A stretch of DNA of 24,969 bases, from positions 1 to 24,969 of IMG/VR virus record IMGVR_UViG_3300042298_002138, one strand, 5' to 3'. The position numbers were made by a program, and so were the translations under genes. This document shows positions 1-7,942 of the stretch, piece by piece (within the stretch, counting starts at the first letter, position 1; each line of letters starts with the position of its first letter). The notes beneath the pieces are model-generated. The model saw only the letters and a list, made by a program, of their open reading frames with translations, made no database searches and was not told the origin of the DNA. This stretch comes from a virus.

Positions 1-2764
1 CTTGCCGCTGCATATCCTGCTGTTTTCGCTGGGTTGCGGTCAGCTTGGCCAGCTTCTCATCGAGCTGCTGCACCTGCGCCGTCGCCCTGGCATAGGCCGG
101 TGCTGCTGGATTCACCGCGACCCGGAGCGCTTCCCAGGCGCTGCGTTGCCGCTGCAGGCTGCTGACGCTGCCGTTGCTTGCCGCCGTCACCCGATCGATG
201 GTGATGAACAGCTCGGCAAGGGCGCCCCGTGTGCGCTGGCTGGCTTGCGCGGTGGCATTGCTGGCCACGCCGAATTGAGGGCCGGCGTAGTCGCTGGCGC
301 CACCGAACGCGGCACGGCGAGAGCGATCGACGCCCATGATCAATGGCCGCTCGCCGCCGCCAGCGGCAATGGCTGCCCTGGCACCGCCGCCAAAGCCGCG
401 GCTATCAATTGCGCCTTGGAAGGCGGTCTGCCCTGCTGCTGGGAGGGCCAGCGTGCGAGCTGGGGCCCCAGCAAATGCCGGTGTGTATCGTGCCCGCGCC
501 AGCAGGCCGGCCTCCAGTGCAGCCGCTGCGGCCTGCTGGGATGCAGCGATCTGATCGAGCTGCCGATCCAAGGCCTTCAGCTGGTCGGCCGCTCGCGCAA
601 AAACTGGCGCTGCTGGGTTGACCGCGTTTTGCAGCGCAGCCCATGCCGTTCGCTGTTGGTTGATGCTGCCGATGCTGCCATTGCTGGCAGCTGTAACCCG
701 GTCGATCTGCAGGTACAGCTCAGCCAGGGCGCCACGGGTGCGCTGGGCGGCATCCTGTTGTTGCCGCAACACCGCATCAGATCGGCTGGCCATCACCTGG
801 CCGATGTCGTCGCGGGTGCCGGCGGTTTCGAAGCTGCCGCCTCGCAGTCGCCGCATGCCGTCACCGACGCCAAAGCCCGCGGCATCGACGCGACCTTGGA
901 AGCTGGTCTGCCCGGCTGCCGGGAGGGCCAGCGTGCGCGATGGCGGGAACGCTGCAGCAGCCCGAGCCGCAAGCGCCGCCTGCCGCTCTGCCTCGGCAGT
1001 CGCTTTTACCGCAGCCGTGAGCTGTTGCTGAGCCTCCAGCCGATCGCGGACGCCCTGCACCAGCGCCTTCTGCTCACCCTTGATCCGGTTGATCTCCCGC
1101 TCAGCCGACACCACGGCATTGGCTGCTCGACGGGCCTCCGCCGAATCGCTGGGCACCTCGCCCAACCGCTGCAGGTTGCGATCCCTCAGCTCTTGCTGGG
1201 CCTCCAATCGAGCGTTGGGCACCTTGTCGTAGATGCGCACCAGATCGCTCAAAACCTTCTGGGCGCCGTCGCTGATGCCACGGAATGAGGCCTCTAGATC
1301 GGCCTGCGCTGCATCGGCCTGGCGACTCAGAACCTGATAGACCCCAGCAATTGCCAGCGATGCCACGCCGGCCGCAGCCGACGCTTCAGGCCCGATAGCG
1401 CTGATGGCGTTGCCAATGGCCTCGAATGGCCCAGATAGCGCCGTCAGTTTGGCTTGGGCAGCGGTGAGAGATGCCGACCACTGGCCCACGCTGTTGGCCG
1501 CTGCTGCCGCCGGTTCTGATAGCAGGCCGCCCAGGGGTTTCAACACCCCAGGCATTGCTGCGGCCTTGGCCGCAATCGCATCGAGGCTGTTGGCCAAGCC
1601 CTGTGCGCCGCCGGCCATGCCGCCCAGGCCCGATGCCATCCCCATGCCGGCGGCACCGGCAACACCAGATGCTGCCAGCCCTTCACCGGTGAGCACCACC
1701 CGGCCCATCATTGAGCGGGCTAGGTCCTGGCGCATCGCCACAATGTTTTGCACGGCGCCGACCGTGCCCCGCGCCACGTTGCCAGGGGTGACCTGGAGGC
1801 CCTTGCTCAGATCGAGGCTGGCGGCCTTCTGGCGCAGTGCGTCGATCTCGCGGCCAACCCGTCGGTAGGCGTCGCCGGCCTCACCTAGCGTCGCCTGCAG
1901 CAGGGTGACCTGACGCGACTGCTGAGCGACGGATTCACCTGCGGCCTTTGAAAATAATTTCCAGCCGCGAATCCCAGGCTCCCAGGCCAGCCCGATCTGT
2001 ACCGCGCGATCTTTGAGTTTGTCTAGTTCTGCCGTGTGCTGGCGAATATCGCCACCACCTCGCCGCATCAATTCTATAAATTCCCGCTGCTCCTGAATTT
2101 GCTGACCCAGTGAGTCAGCGTGCGCCTGCCCAGCTGCAGCAGCGCGTTTCAGGTTGTTGGCATTATTGCTAGATTCAATATCTGCGGCTTTGGTAATCGC
2201 CGTAAGCCGCTGAATATCGCTGCTCAGTGCATTAAAGGTGCTGCCGTTAATCTCCGCTTGGCTGCGTAGATTCTTTAGCGCAGTGAGCTGCAGATTTATG
2301 GAGCGCTCAGATTGAGTATTGGCGGCACCATATTGCAAAACGCTTTCGCGTAATTTTGCTAGTTGCGCTTCGGCCGGCTGCAGGAAATCTTGCAGCTTGC
2401 GAATGCTAGCGGCGCCTTTCACCGCCGATCCGCTCAGCCCATCAAAGGCGCCGGTGCTCTGGCCCTTGATCCGCTGAAAATCAGCACCCAGGGCCTTGGC
2501 CTCGCCGCCCATCCGCCGCATCTCAGCAGCGCCGGCCTGGGCACCGGTGCGCAAGGCCTGGAGCGCTACCGCCTGACTCCTGGCTGCTGCGCCGGCTCGC
2601 GCCGATTCATTGGCGGCCCGGCTGGCTTCCTGCGCCGCCTGCTGTAGGCCGGTGCTGGCATTTTTGGCCGAGCTTTCGACCCCCTGCAACCCTTCGCCCA
2701 GCGTCTTGATCTCATTGACGCCAGCAACCTGGGCCGAGATCCTCAGGATTGCGTCTTGACTCAC
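1..2764 (-). CDS. Tape measure protein (3' end beyond the window)
   Basis: The frame is open for 921 codons from a GTG at 2764 to the window edge, so the C-terminus is missing. I checked the stretch from 2764 to 1289 codon by codon and found no stop. The GTG is preceded by AGGAGG seven bases upstream, a strong ribosome binding site, and lies two bases after the stop of the tail chaperone GT frame. The protein is rich in Ala, Gln, Arg and Ser, with long helical and coiled-coil-like stretches and a Gly/Ala-rich segment encoded around 1590-1680 that may be membrane-active. This composition, size and place directly after G/GT fit tape measure proteins, which set tail length and line the tail lumen (lambda H). 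Two stretches about 480-508 bp apart (about 50-460 and 560-940) encode similar peptides, including LALPAAGQT and DRVTAASNGS in both, so there is an internal duplication. Confidence 0.88.
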   Translation of the reverse strand, partial: MSQDAILRISAQVAGVNEIKTLGEGLQGVESSAKNASTGLQQAAQEASRAANESARAGAAARSQAVALQALRTGAQAGAAEMRRMGGEAKALGADFQRIKGQSTGAFDGLSGSAVKGAASIRKLQDFLQPAEAQLAKLRESVLQYGAANTQSERSINLQLTALKNLRSQAEINGSTFNALSSDIQRLTAITKAADIESSNNANNLKRAAAAGQAHADSLGQQIQEQREFIELMRRGGGDIRQHTAELDKLKDRAVQIGLAWEPGIRGWKLFSKAAGESVAQQSRQVTLLQATLGEAGDAYRRVGREIDALRQKAASLDLSKGLQVTPGNVARGTVGAVQNIVAMRQDLARSMMGRVVLTGEGLAASGVAGAAGMGMASGLGGMAGGAQGLANSLDAIAAKAAAMPGVLKPLGGLLSEPAAAAANSVGQWSASLTAAQAKLTALSGPFEAIGNAISAIGPEASAAAGVASLAIAGVYQVLSRQADAAQADLEASFRGISDGAQKVLSDLVRIYDKVPNARLEAQQELRDRNLQRLGEVPSDSAEARRAANAVVSAEREINRIKGEQKALVQGVRDRLEAQQQLTAAVKATAEAERQAALAARAAAAFPPSRTLALPAAGQTSFQGRVDAAGFGVGDGMRRLRGGSFETAGTRDDIGQVMASRSDAVLRQQQDAAQRTRGALAELYLQIDRVTAASNGSIGSINQQRTAWAALQNAVNPAAPVFARAADQLKALDRQLDQIAASQQAAAAALEAGLLARARYTPAFAGAPARTLALPAAGQTAFQGAIDSRGFGGGARAAIAAGGGERPLIMGVDRSRRAAFGGASDYAGPQFGVASNATAQASQRTRGALAELFITIDRVTAASNGSVSSLQRQRSAWEALRVAVNPAAPAYARATAQVQQLDEKLAKLTATQRKQQDMQRQ

Positions 2765-2766
2765 GA

Positions 2767-3506
2767 CTAGGCCTCCTGTGCGCGAAGAGCAGTGAGCGCG
2801 GCATGCTCCATCACCCGCAACCGCTCCACCATGGCCCGGTGGTCAGGCACCTCGTAGAGCTCAAACAGCTTGCCTGGGCCCAGATAGGTATTGAGGTCGA
2901 GGCATTCTCGACCGTTCATACTGAATTGCCACTGCCCTCGACAGAACATCATCACGGCCTCCCAGTTGGCGGGGAGCACCGGATAATCAATGGCTGCAGG
3001 CTCGGGCATGGCGGGGAGTGCTACACCGAAGGCTGCGGCGGCGGCGATGGCGTCGGGAGAGTAAGGGGCTTTTCGCTTACCGCCGGTTGCCCAGTATTCA
3101 GCGGCGCCGAGTAGTTTTTTTCTTCGCCTTCAGTGTCGAGGCTTTCGATCCATCTGTCGATAATGGCCCGCAAAGCGCCTTTAATGCTGAGCACTCTGTT
3201 CCGAGCAACTTCATCAAATAGCACGGAATTGCCCCCAGGCTCAACGATGTCATCCCAGCCGCCCAGGATGATGTCAACTATCTGCCGATCGGTTCGGGGC
3301 TCCCTGGTTTTTTCGTCTTCTGTTAGCTCATCTTGCTGCCCAGCGGCCCGCCAGAAATCAACGAATACATCCCTGATTTGCTGTACGTCCAATCTATGAA
3401 ACCGCGCCGTAAATTTGATCTCTACTGGCGTGCTGGGGCTGTCGCCCGCCACTTTCCAGCTCACCTCGCGCGGGTAGGTGGGAGACAGGTCAAGAACAAA
3501 GGTCAT
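2767..3506 (-). CDS. Tail assembly chaperone GT, by -1 frameshift from G
   Basis: The minus-strand frame following the G frame is open from the slippery site through to 2767. Joining the first 131 codons of G to this frame at A AAA AAC (3120-3114) gives a protein of about 246 residues. The downstream part includes PANWEAVMMFCRGQWQFS, which resembles the DUF1799/lambda gpT-type domain found in the T half of GT fusions. The only internal ATG (3009) has no Shine-Dalgarno sequence, so separate translation of the last 80 residues is unlikely. In lambda, G and GT coat the tape measure and recruit tail tube protein. The order tail tube, G/GT, tape measure is the same here. The frameshift itself is inferred from sequence. 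Confidence 0.8.
3021..3506 (-). CDS. Tail assembly chaperone G (unshifted product)
   Basis: This 161-aa frame starts at ATG 3506 and encodes an acidic protein with motifs typical of tail chaperones, such as ILGGWDDIVEPGG followed by LSIKGALRAIIDRWIE. It sits between the tail tube gene and the tape measure gene, the G position in lambda-like phages. After the slippery run (codons 129-131) the zero frame continues for about 30 residues of low-complexity, proline-rich sequence and stops at 3021, the usual look of the unshifted tail of a G protein. No Shine-Dalgarno sequence precedes the start. The repeated 19-bp motif lies 18 nt upstream instead. Confidence 0.82.
   Translation of the reverse strand: MTFVLDLSPTYPREVSWKVAGDSPSTPVEIKFTARFHRLDVQQIRDVFVDFWRAAGQQDELTEDEKTREPRTDRQIVDIILGGWDDIVEPGGNSVLFDEVARNRVLSIKGALRAIIDRWIESLDTEGEEKNYSAPLNTGQPAVSEKPLTLPTPSPPPQPSV
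3114..3120 (-). other. Programmed -1 frameshift site A AAA AAC
   Basis: On the minus strand the G frame reads GAA GAA AAA AAC TAC. The heptamer A AAA AAC is in the correct zero-frame phase (X XXY YYZ) for a simultaneous -1 slip. The -1 frame then runs open for 115 codons to the stop at 2767. I did not identify a definite downstream pseudoknot. Confidence 0.82.
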
Positions 3507-3524
3507 GGTGGTGGTGAGTGGGGA

Positions 3525-3543
3525 TCGGGCTAGAGAGTCTGAG
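3525..3543 (-). promoter_or_regulatory. Repeated start-associated motif, copy A
   Basis: Sequence CTCAGACTCTCTAGCCCGA on the minus strand, ending 18 nt before the ATG of the G chaperone gene (3506), in the gap after the tail tube gene starts its neighbour. One of seven ungapped copies in the window. Function unknown. Confidence 0.55.
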
Positions 3544-3554
3544 CCAGCAGACGC

Positions 3555-4508
3555 TTAGGTAAATGCAAACGTGTGGCCATCGTTGCCTGTAGTGCTGGGA
3601 AGCAAAATGCCCGGCACCGTCATCATTACCACCCCGTTGTCGCTGCTATAAGAAGGAATCAGCGTCTTGGCCCTGGCAGCTGCAAATGCCACGCGGTTGC
3701 CGTTGGTAATGCCTTGGGTGACACCGAGGGCCCCAGTGGTATTAGTAAGCGCAGCTGCAAATGGGTCGAATACCGATTGCAGCGGGGCCTCGTAGACGGC
3801 TTCGAACATCGTGGTCTGCATACCGGTGATCAACACCTCTTTGGCGCCACCTGGCCGGGAGTTATAAATCGTGTCATTTGTCAACGTCACCCGGAAGCTT
3901 TGCAAATACGGAGCGGTATAACCCGCAATGTTTATGTTCAGCGTATTGCCCAGGGTGACCGGTAGCGCAAGCGGCGCTGTAGTGGAGAATGTATAAGTAG
4001 GCAGCGCCGTTGTAACGGGGCCTGCGTAGATTCCAATGCCCTGGAAGGTAAAGTAGCCCTTATCGTTATTAACCAGCTCAAATGTCACTGAAGAGCCGCG
4101 CCAACCGGTGACGGCGTGGCGGGAGCCGTTGTACCAGATGTGGCAAGTGACGCTAGTAGCGGCGGCGCCAATTGTACTAATCTCGGAATAAGTATTAGAC
4201 GTGGTGGCTACAGTAGTCAGCGCGTGGCGGGTGGCCTGTAGCAGTGGGCCATAGCGCGGCGCAGTACCGGCGGCGCCGCTGCCGTTGACCTCCACCTTGA
4301 AATTGACCGCGTAATGCTCGCCGACAACCATTTGCCGCTGGCCGCCCATAAACGGCCGCACCAGGCTCTCGGTGATAACTTCCCCGCGCATCTCGGGGAT
4401 TACCGGTTCAACGCAAAGAATAGCGTCATTGGCTGTAGGAACAGCATCGACGCCATAGGCGGTCTCCAGCTTGACCAGCGCTAGGTTTTCAACTGCAAAA
4501 TTGGCCAT
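3555..4508 (-). CDS. Tail tube protein
   Basis: This 317-aa protein begins MANFAVENLALVKLETAYG, followed by the DAVPTANDAILC and EVITESLVRP segments characteristic of the long tail tube family (Phage_tube_2 type, functionally lambda V). It is rich in Thr, Gly, Ala and Asn and beta-prone throughout, as expected for a hexameric tube subunit with an extra surface domain. Lambda V is 246 aa, so this one is longer. It lies between a small 55-aa gene (stop two bases upstream of its ATG) and the G chaperone gene. The assignment rests on remembered family resemblance plus position. Confidence 0.82.
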   Translation of the reverse strand: MANFAVENLALVKLETAYGVDAVPTANDAILCVEPVIPEMRGEVITESLVRPFMGGQRQMVVGEHYAVNFKVEVNGSGAAGTAPRYGPLLQATRHALTTVATTSNTYSEISTIGAAATSVTCHIWYNGSRHAVTGWRGSSVTFELVNNDKGYFTFQGIGIYAGPVTTALPTYTFSTTAPLALPVTLGNTLNINIAGYTAPYLQSFRVTLTNDTIYNSRPGGAKEVLITGMQTTMFEAVYEAPLQSVFDPFAAALTNTTGALGVTQGITNGNRVAFAAARAKTLIPSYSSDNGVVMMTVPGILLPSTTGNDGHTFAFT

Positions 4509-4510
4509 GA

Positions 4511-4678
4511 TTATTTACCGAGGGCTGGGGTGGAGGGCTTGGTAGGCTTGGTAGGCTCGGGAGCCTCCGCGGGCAACGCAGGCTCTGTGATGAGCGTGCG
4601 CTTCCCGGTCGCAGGGTCGAGTTCGTAGCTGCCGCCGTGGCCAGCAGCAAACATTTCATCTGCAGTCAGGCTAGCCAC
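4511..4678 (-). CDS. Small hypothetical protein upstream of tail tube
   Basis: A 55-residue frame starts at GTG 4678, with AGGGGG about seven bases upstream as a good ribosome binding site, and stops at 4511, two bases before the tail tube ATG. It fills what would otherwise be the only sizeable gap between the tail terminator and tail tube genes. The protein begins (M)ASLTADEMFAAGHGG, contains YELDPATGKRTL, and ends in a Pro/Lys/Thr-rich tail with a PTKPTKPS repeat. Similar short proteins with a 'DPxTGKR' segment are common next to tail tube genes in phages, but I know of no proven function. An accessory tail or linker peptide is possible. Confidence 0.68.
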   Translation of the reverse strand: MASLTADEMFAAGHGGSYELDPATGKRTLITEPALPAEAPEPTKPTKPSTPALGK

Positions 4679-4688
4679 TCCGATCCCC

Positions 4689-5117
4689 CTAGATAGTTGC
4701 GGTCGGGTCGTCGCGCCGGTGGCGGAAACGAACCTCGAACCTCAGCCTAGCGATTCCGATCTCTCCCACGGCACGATCCCACTCTGTCCCGTCGGGCACG
4801 ATGTCCCAGGCCAAGCTTCCCAGGGTGCGGGGGCTGGCCATCAGCCGCTGACTGATTTCAACGCGGATCGGATCGGCCAATGTGCTGAGCGGCCGGCCTG
4901 AGACGCAGATGTCGATGAAGGCCTTCAGCCGGCAGTCCACCACGGGCACCGTTCCAGCGCTGCTGATCTCAGCGTCGCAGCTCAGGATCAGGCACGGGCA
5001 TTCGTCGCGGCTGGGCGGCTCCTCGCGCTCGCGCCAGATCCTCGTGCCTACCTGCGGCACGCCCTGCAGCAGGGCCTCGACGGCCACCATGATGCGCTCA
5101 CTGATGCTGCTGGTCAT
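4689..5117 (-). CDS. Minor tail protein, probable tail terminator (U-like)
   Basis: This 142-aa protein has an N-terminal helix (SERIMVAVEALLQGV), a central segment with RDECPCLILSCDAE and a C-terminal beta segment (IGIARLRFEVRFRHR). This is the usual pattern of gpU-like tail terminator/completion proteins, which cap the tail tube and join it to the head. Position supports the call: it lies just upstream of the 55-aa gene and the tail tube, where U stands before V in lambda. The start at 5117 has no Shine-Dalgarno sequence. Copy B of the repeated motif ends 18 nt before it. Confidence 0.65.
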   Translation of the reverse strand: MTSSISERIMVAVEALLQGVPQVGTRIWREREEPPSRDECPCLILSCDAEISSAGTVPVVDCRLKAFIDICVSGRPLSTLADPIRVEISQRLMASPRTLGSLAWDIVPDGTEWDRAVGEIGIARLRFEVRFRHRRDDPTATI

Positions 5118-5135
5118 GGCCGGCGGCTATAGGGG

Positions 5136-5154
5136 TCAGGGTCGAGAGTCCGAG
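5136..5154 (-). promoter_or_regulatory. Repeated start-associated motif, copy B
   Basis: Sequence CTCGGACTCTCGACCCTGA on the minus strand, ending 18 nt before the ATG of the U-like gene (5117), in a 46-nt gap after the 50-aa gene. No Shine-Dalgarno sequence lies between motif and start. Confidence 0.55.
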
Positions 5155-5163
5155 CGCCAGGGG

Positions 5164-5316
5164 TCAGCGCATGCGGCTGTAGGGGAACGCACGACGCGCG
5201 GCGCTCAGCACCAGCTGTAACACGCTGTTGCTCCGCAGCCTGCTCATGCCAATCAGCTCGCTGGTGACAAACAGCGCCAGGCCTGCATACTGCGCATAGT
5301 CGCTGGAGATGGTCAT
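5164..5316 (-). CDS. Small membrane-like protein, 50 aa
   Basis: A 50-codon frame from ATG 5316 to TGA 5164 encodes a protein beginning MTISSDYAQYAGLALFVTSE. The stretch YAGLALFVTSELIGM could be a short membrane or amphipathic helix, and the C-terminus is basic (ARRAFPYSRMR). AGAGG lies about eight bases upstream of the ATG as a plausible ribosome binding site. It sits between a 71-aa one-helix protein and the U-like gene. A competing frame (5114-5350) looks like unstructured out-of-frame sequence and is less likely. Function is unknown; a role in lysis or in the virion neck are both possible. Confidence 0.62.
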   Translation of the reverse strand: MTISSDYAQYAGLALFVTSELIGMSRLRSNSVLQLVLSAARRAFPYSRMR

Positions 5317-5362
5317 GGAGTGCCTCTGTCTGGCTACAGGCTACTGCCAACAGCCGGCCAGC

Positions 5363-5578
5363 TCACAGGCCGCCATCCCTCAGTCGTTCGTCGTGGCGGT
5401 CGGCGACCTGCTCCAGTCGGTTGATCTGGCTCTGCTGGTTTTTTATCACCTCCAGGATCTTGCTCTCGAACGAGCCGAGGCCCCTGGCGATTTTGAACAG
5501 CGCCGTGGCGCCAGCGGAGCCCACCCCCAGCAGAGACAGGCCCAGTGCCGCAAGCGCAATCATGGCATCAACTCCCAT
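5363..5578 (-). CDS. Small protein: one membrane helix plus coiled coil
   Basis: This 71-aa protein has an N-terminal hydrophobic helix (AMIALAALGLSLLGVGSAGATALF, about residues 5-28) followed by a charged, heptad-like helix (ILEVIKNQQSQINRLEQVAD, about 41-60). The layout resembles small holin-associated or XhlA-like membrane proteins, but an accessory virion protein is also possible, since it is embedded among head-tail genes. Its ATG at 5578 lies four nt after the gene before it, and motif copy C spans that junction, which also supplies TGAGG close to the start. I do not assign a function. Confidence 0.6.
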   Translation of the reverse strand: MGVDAMIALAALGLSLLGVGSAGATALFKIARGLGSFESKILEVIKNQQSQINRLEQVADRHDERLRDGGL

Positions 5579-5582
5579 GGCC

Positions 5583-5601
5583 TCAGGCTAGCGAGTCTGA
5601 G
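5583..5601 (-). promoter_or_regulatory. Repeated start-associated motif, copy C
   Basis: Sequence CTCAGACTCGCTAGCCTGA on the minus strand, ending four nt before the ATG at 5578. It overlaps the last codons and stop of the 124-aa gene. The flanks CCTCAG and CTGAGG make this copy an imperfect palindrome. Confidence 0.5.
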
Positions 5602-5957
5602 GCTGACTCACCATCGCCGGGTTCCGGATTCAGCTCGGGCAGTCGAACAATGGTGGCCGTGCCGTCAAGGTGCAATGTGACATCCCAGGGGGCCATCAGC
5701 TGCAATCGGTCGGCAGTGCAGCCTGGAGAATATTTTTCCAGCAACTCGCACAAGTCAGCGGACAGCGCAAACATTCCAGCCGCTGTAATCCCTAACTCCG
5801 CGACCGTTGCCGGTGGATCTGCGCATTGCCAAATTTTGTCCATACCCATTTGCCATGCGTTCAGCATGGAAGTAAGCGTGCTGAGTGCTATAGTCTGCAC
5901 TTCTAGCGCGGCTCGTTTTGCCTGGGCATTGCTGCTGAGGGCTTGAATCGTATTCAT
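5583..5957 (-). CDS. Hypothetical protein, 124 aa
   Basis: Starts at ATG 5957, overlapping the stop of the 662-aa gene as ATGA, so the two are probably coupled. The first 55 residues look helical (ALSSNAQAKRAALEVQTIAL and following). The C-terminal part has short beta-like segments (DVTLHLDGTATIVRLPEL) and an acidic tail. I do not recognise the family. Coupling to the large VSG-repeat virion protein suggests a chaperone or partner of that protein, which is inference from context only. Confidence 0.6.
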   Translation of the reverse strand: MNTIQALSSNAQAKRAALEVQTIALSTLTSMLNAWQMGMDKIWQCADPPATVAELGITAAGMFALSADLCELLEKYSPGCTADRLQLMAPWDVTLHLDGTATIVRLPELNPEPGDGESASDSLA

Positions 5958-7942
5958 GGGTTAAAACCTTTCAGAAGTACATAATTTAGGATTGTAGTGC
6001 CGCCAGATCCGGCGGTAACGACAATCCCCCGAATAGCCTGGGTGTGTACGTTGGCGACGGTAACGCTCATCGGCGTTGCCGCGTTTGCCGCAAGCGCATT
6101 GCCAATGTTGTACCACGCGGCTGTTGGCGATTGCCAATCGTCCTCCGTGCCCTGCATTTGAACTACCGGGGCAATGGTGCCGATAGCGTCAGCCCTGATT
6201 ACCATTTGCAGGTTGCGGCAATCGCCAACAATCAGAGCTGGCGTCACGGACGAGGCTGTAGTTAGCGATATGGTGCGGTCATAGCGCTGGCGAATAACAC
6301 CAGGCGCTGCATTAAAGACAAGGCGAACAATTGAGCGCGTGAGCTGCGTTCCAGTGTTTAGGGTTTGAACGTAGCGCCACCTGTTGCCACCAAGAATCAG
6401 CACTGGAGACCTGTACTGGCCATTTGCTGTAATGCGCGGCAAATCATAAATAACATACCAGGTTGCGCCAGAGTCGCCGGATTGCTCAATCCTAAAATCG
6501 GCCCAGGCGTTTGCCCCTGATATGCTGCTTATTGAAATCTCAACTGCAAAACCAAGCCCCGAACCCGGCGAGATGTTGGCTGAAGTTACGCTGGCGGATA
6601 TTGTCGCTGAACCAACGTCAGTGGTGGGGGATGTTGTCGCCAGGGAAAAAACTGAGCCGGACACCGGCACGATTGCTTGGACGCTAGGCGTAAATGATGT
6701 TTCACTCCATCGCTGTAGACTAACGTGAACCGTGCCCCCAGTTGTTGCGGTAGCCAATCGCAATCTAAACCACAACGCGTAAACGCTTGTGTTATAATTA
6801 CCTACGGCAAACGTCGTAGGAACAGCGCCAGATGTGGCATTTATTAATTGGGCAGTAAATACGCCAACGCTGAAAGAGCTATCTGGCGCCCACTCTGCCA
6901 CAACCAGGCCACCTGTGCCTATTGAAAAACACTGCATCGACAGCATGCGCGTATTGGCGCAGTCGATTGGGCCGATCAGAGTTGTGTTGACGCTCAGCGG
7001 GCCAGGAGTTGCCTGCTGGTAGACCGAATTGATAGGCGCGGCCGGCGACGCAACAACAGGCAACGCCGTGCCGCCGCTGGCGCCCTGCACCGACAACACA
7101 TCCCCGCTGGGGGTTCCGGGAACGCCAATAGCTGGCTGTCTAGCGGCTGTGGCCGCGCCGGTCGGCAGGCTGGGCTCCACCAACAGCCGACCACTGCTCA
7201 GCTCGGCCGGGAGCCGATTCAACAGCGCCTGGTAGAGCACCTGCACTAATCCTGCGAGGCCGCTGGCGCCAGTTGGCAGGGTGGGGGCATCTGTGCCGGT
7301 GACGCCCAGCCTGCCGTCAATGCTGCCCAGCGCAGCATTAGATGCCGCCTGGTTGGTGGCTGTGGATGCATCAGTCGCCAACGACGGTTCAACCTGCAGC
7401 CGCGTGCCGGATAGGGTCAGAATTGGCAGCCTCTCAGTCAGCTGCACGTTGGTCAGAGGGCCAGAGACCGGCTGAGTTGTCTGCCAAAAAGTCCCTGAAA
7501 CCGGCTGAGTTGCTGGCCAAAACGTTCCGCTGACTGGCACTGGCTGAGCCCTCAGCTCAACGTCAGTCAGCGGTCCAGATACGGGCCACCGTCCACCGTC
7601 CAGCGGCGGCAATTTGTCGCCGATGCCACCCAGCAAGACATTCCCGGCTGCCTGCAGTGCGCTGGTAGCGCCTATTTCGCTGTCATCAATAACAATTTGC
7701 AGCGCATCGCCGCTGTTCATTGCTGTGGTGACGATCTCAAGCGTTAAAACGCCTGTGGTCGCGTTATATGCGCCGCCACGCCCCGACTGTACGGGCAGAT
7801 AAAGATAAATCTCATTAGAAGTATTGACAATGCTGACAATCTGTGCCTGATGCGTTGGCCTCGTAGATCCCGCTGCAAACGTCACCGTTCCAGCCGTTGG
7901 GCTAAACGTAAACAACGATGGGTCGAGCGGTGGCTTGCGCAT
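5954..7942 (-). CDS. Large virion structural protein with VSG repeats
   Basis: This 662-aa protein overlaps the FII-like gene stop by one base (TAATG). Residues about 118-170 hold tandem segments of the type PVSGPLTDVEL and PVSGTFW.ATQ. Such VSGPLT/VSGTFW repeats recur in phage virion and fibre-like proteins, where they probably form extended or collagen-like linkers. The rest is rich in Thr, Ser, Gly and Val, with many beta-prone strands. The C-terminal half (about 330-660) resembles a series of beta-sandwich domains with WYNIGN and RYVQTL segments. It occupies the FII-to-U interval where lambda has Z. I infer a surface-exposed neck, decoration or fibre-like protein. A head fibre is an alternative. 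Confidence 0.65.
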   Translation of the reverse strand: MRKPPLDPSLFTFSPTAGTVTFAAGSTRPTHQAQIVSIVNTSNEIYLYLPVQSGRGGAYNATTGVLTLEIVTTAMNSGDALQIVIDDSEIGATSALQAAGNVLLGGIGDKLPPLDGGRWPVSGPLTDVELRAQPVPVSGTFWPATQPVSGTFWQTTQPVSGPLTNVQLTERLPILTLSGTRLQVEPSLATDASTATNQAASNAALGSIDGRLGVTGTDAPTLPTGASGLAGLVQVLYQALLNRLPAELSSGRLLVEPSLPTGAATAARQPAIGVPGTPSGDVLSVQGASGGTALPVVASPAAPINSVYQQATPGPLSVNTTLIGPIDCANTRMLSMQCFSIGTGGLVVAEWAPDSSFSVGVFTAQLINATSGAVPTTFAVGNYNTSVYALWFRLRLATATTGGTVHVSLQRWSETSFTPSVQAIVPVSGSVFSLATTSPTTDVGSATISASVTSANISPGSGLGFAVEISISSISGANAWADFRIEQSGDSGATWYVIYDLPRITANGQYRSPVLILGGNRWRYVQTLNTGTQLTRSIVRLVFNAAPGVIRQRYDRTISLTTASSVTPALIVGDCRNLQMVIRADAIGTIAPVVQMQGTEDDWQSPTAAWYNIGNALAANAATPMSVTVANVHTQAIRGIVVTAGSGGTTILNYVLLKGFNP

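Noticed and set aside
2-1288. 428-codon plus-strand open frame
   Set aside because: It is antisense to the tape measure gene in register with its codons. The GC-rich Ala/Gln coding keeps the opposite frame open, and the translation looks like no protein family.
2767-3009. Independent 80-aa gene for the T half
   Set aside because: No ribosome binding site before ATG 3009, and the slippery heptamer explains its expression as a GT fusion.
5114-5350. 78-codon minus-strand frame
   Set aside because: It overlaps the better 50-aa gene in another frame and reads as low-quality sequence rich in Cys, His and Pro.
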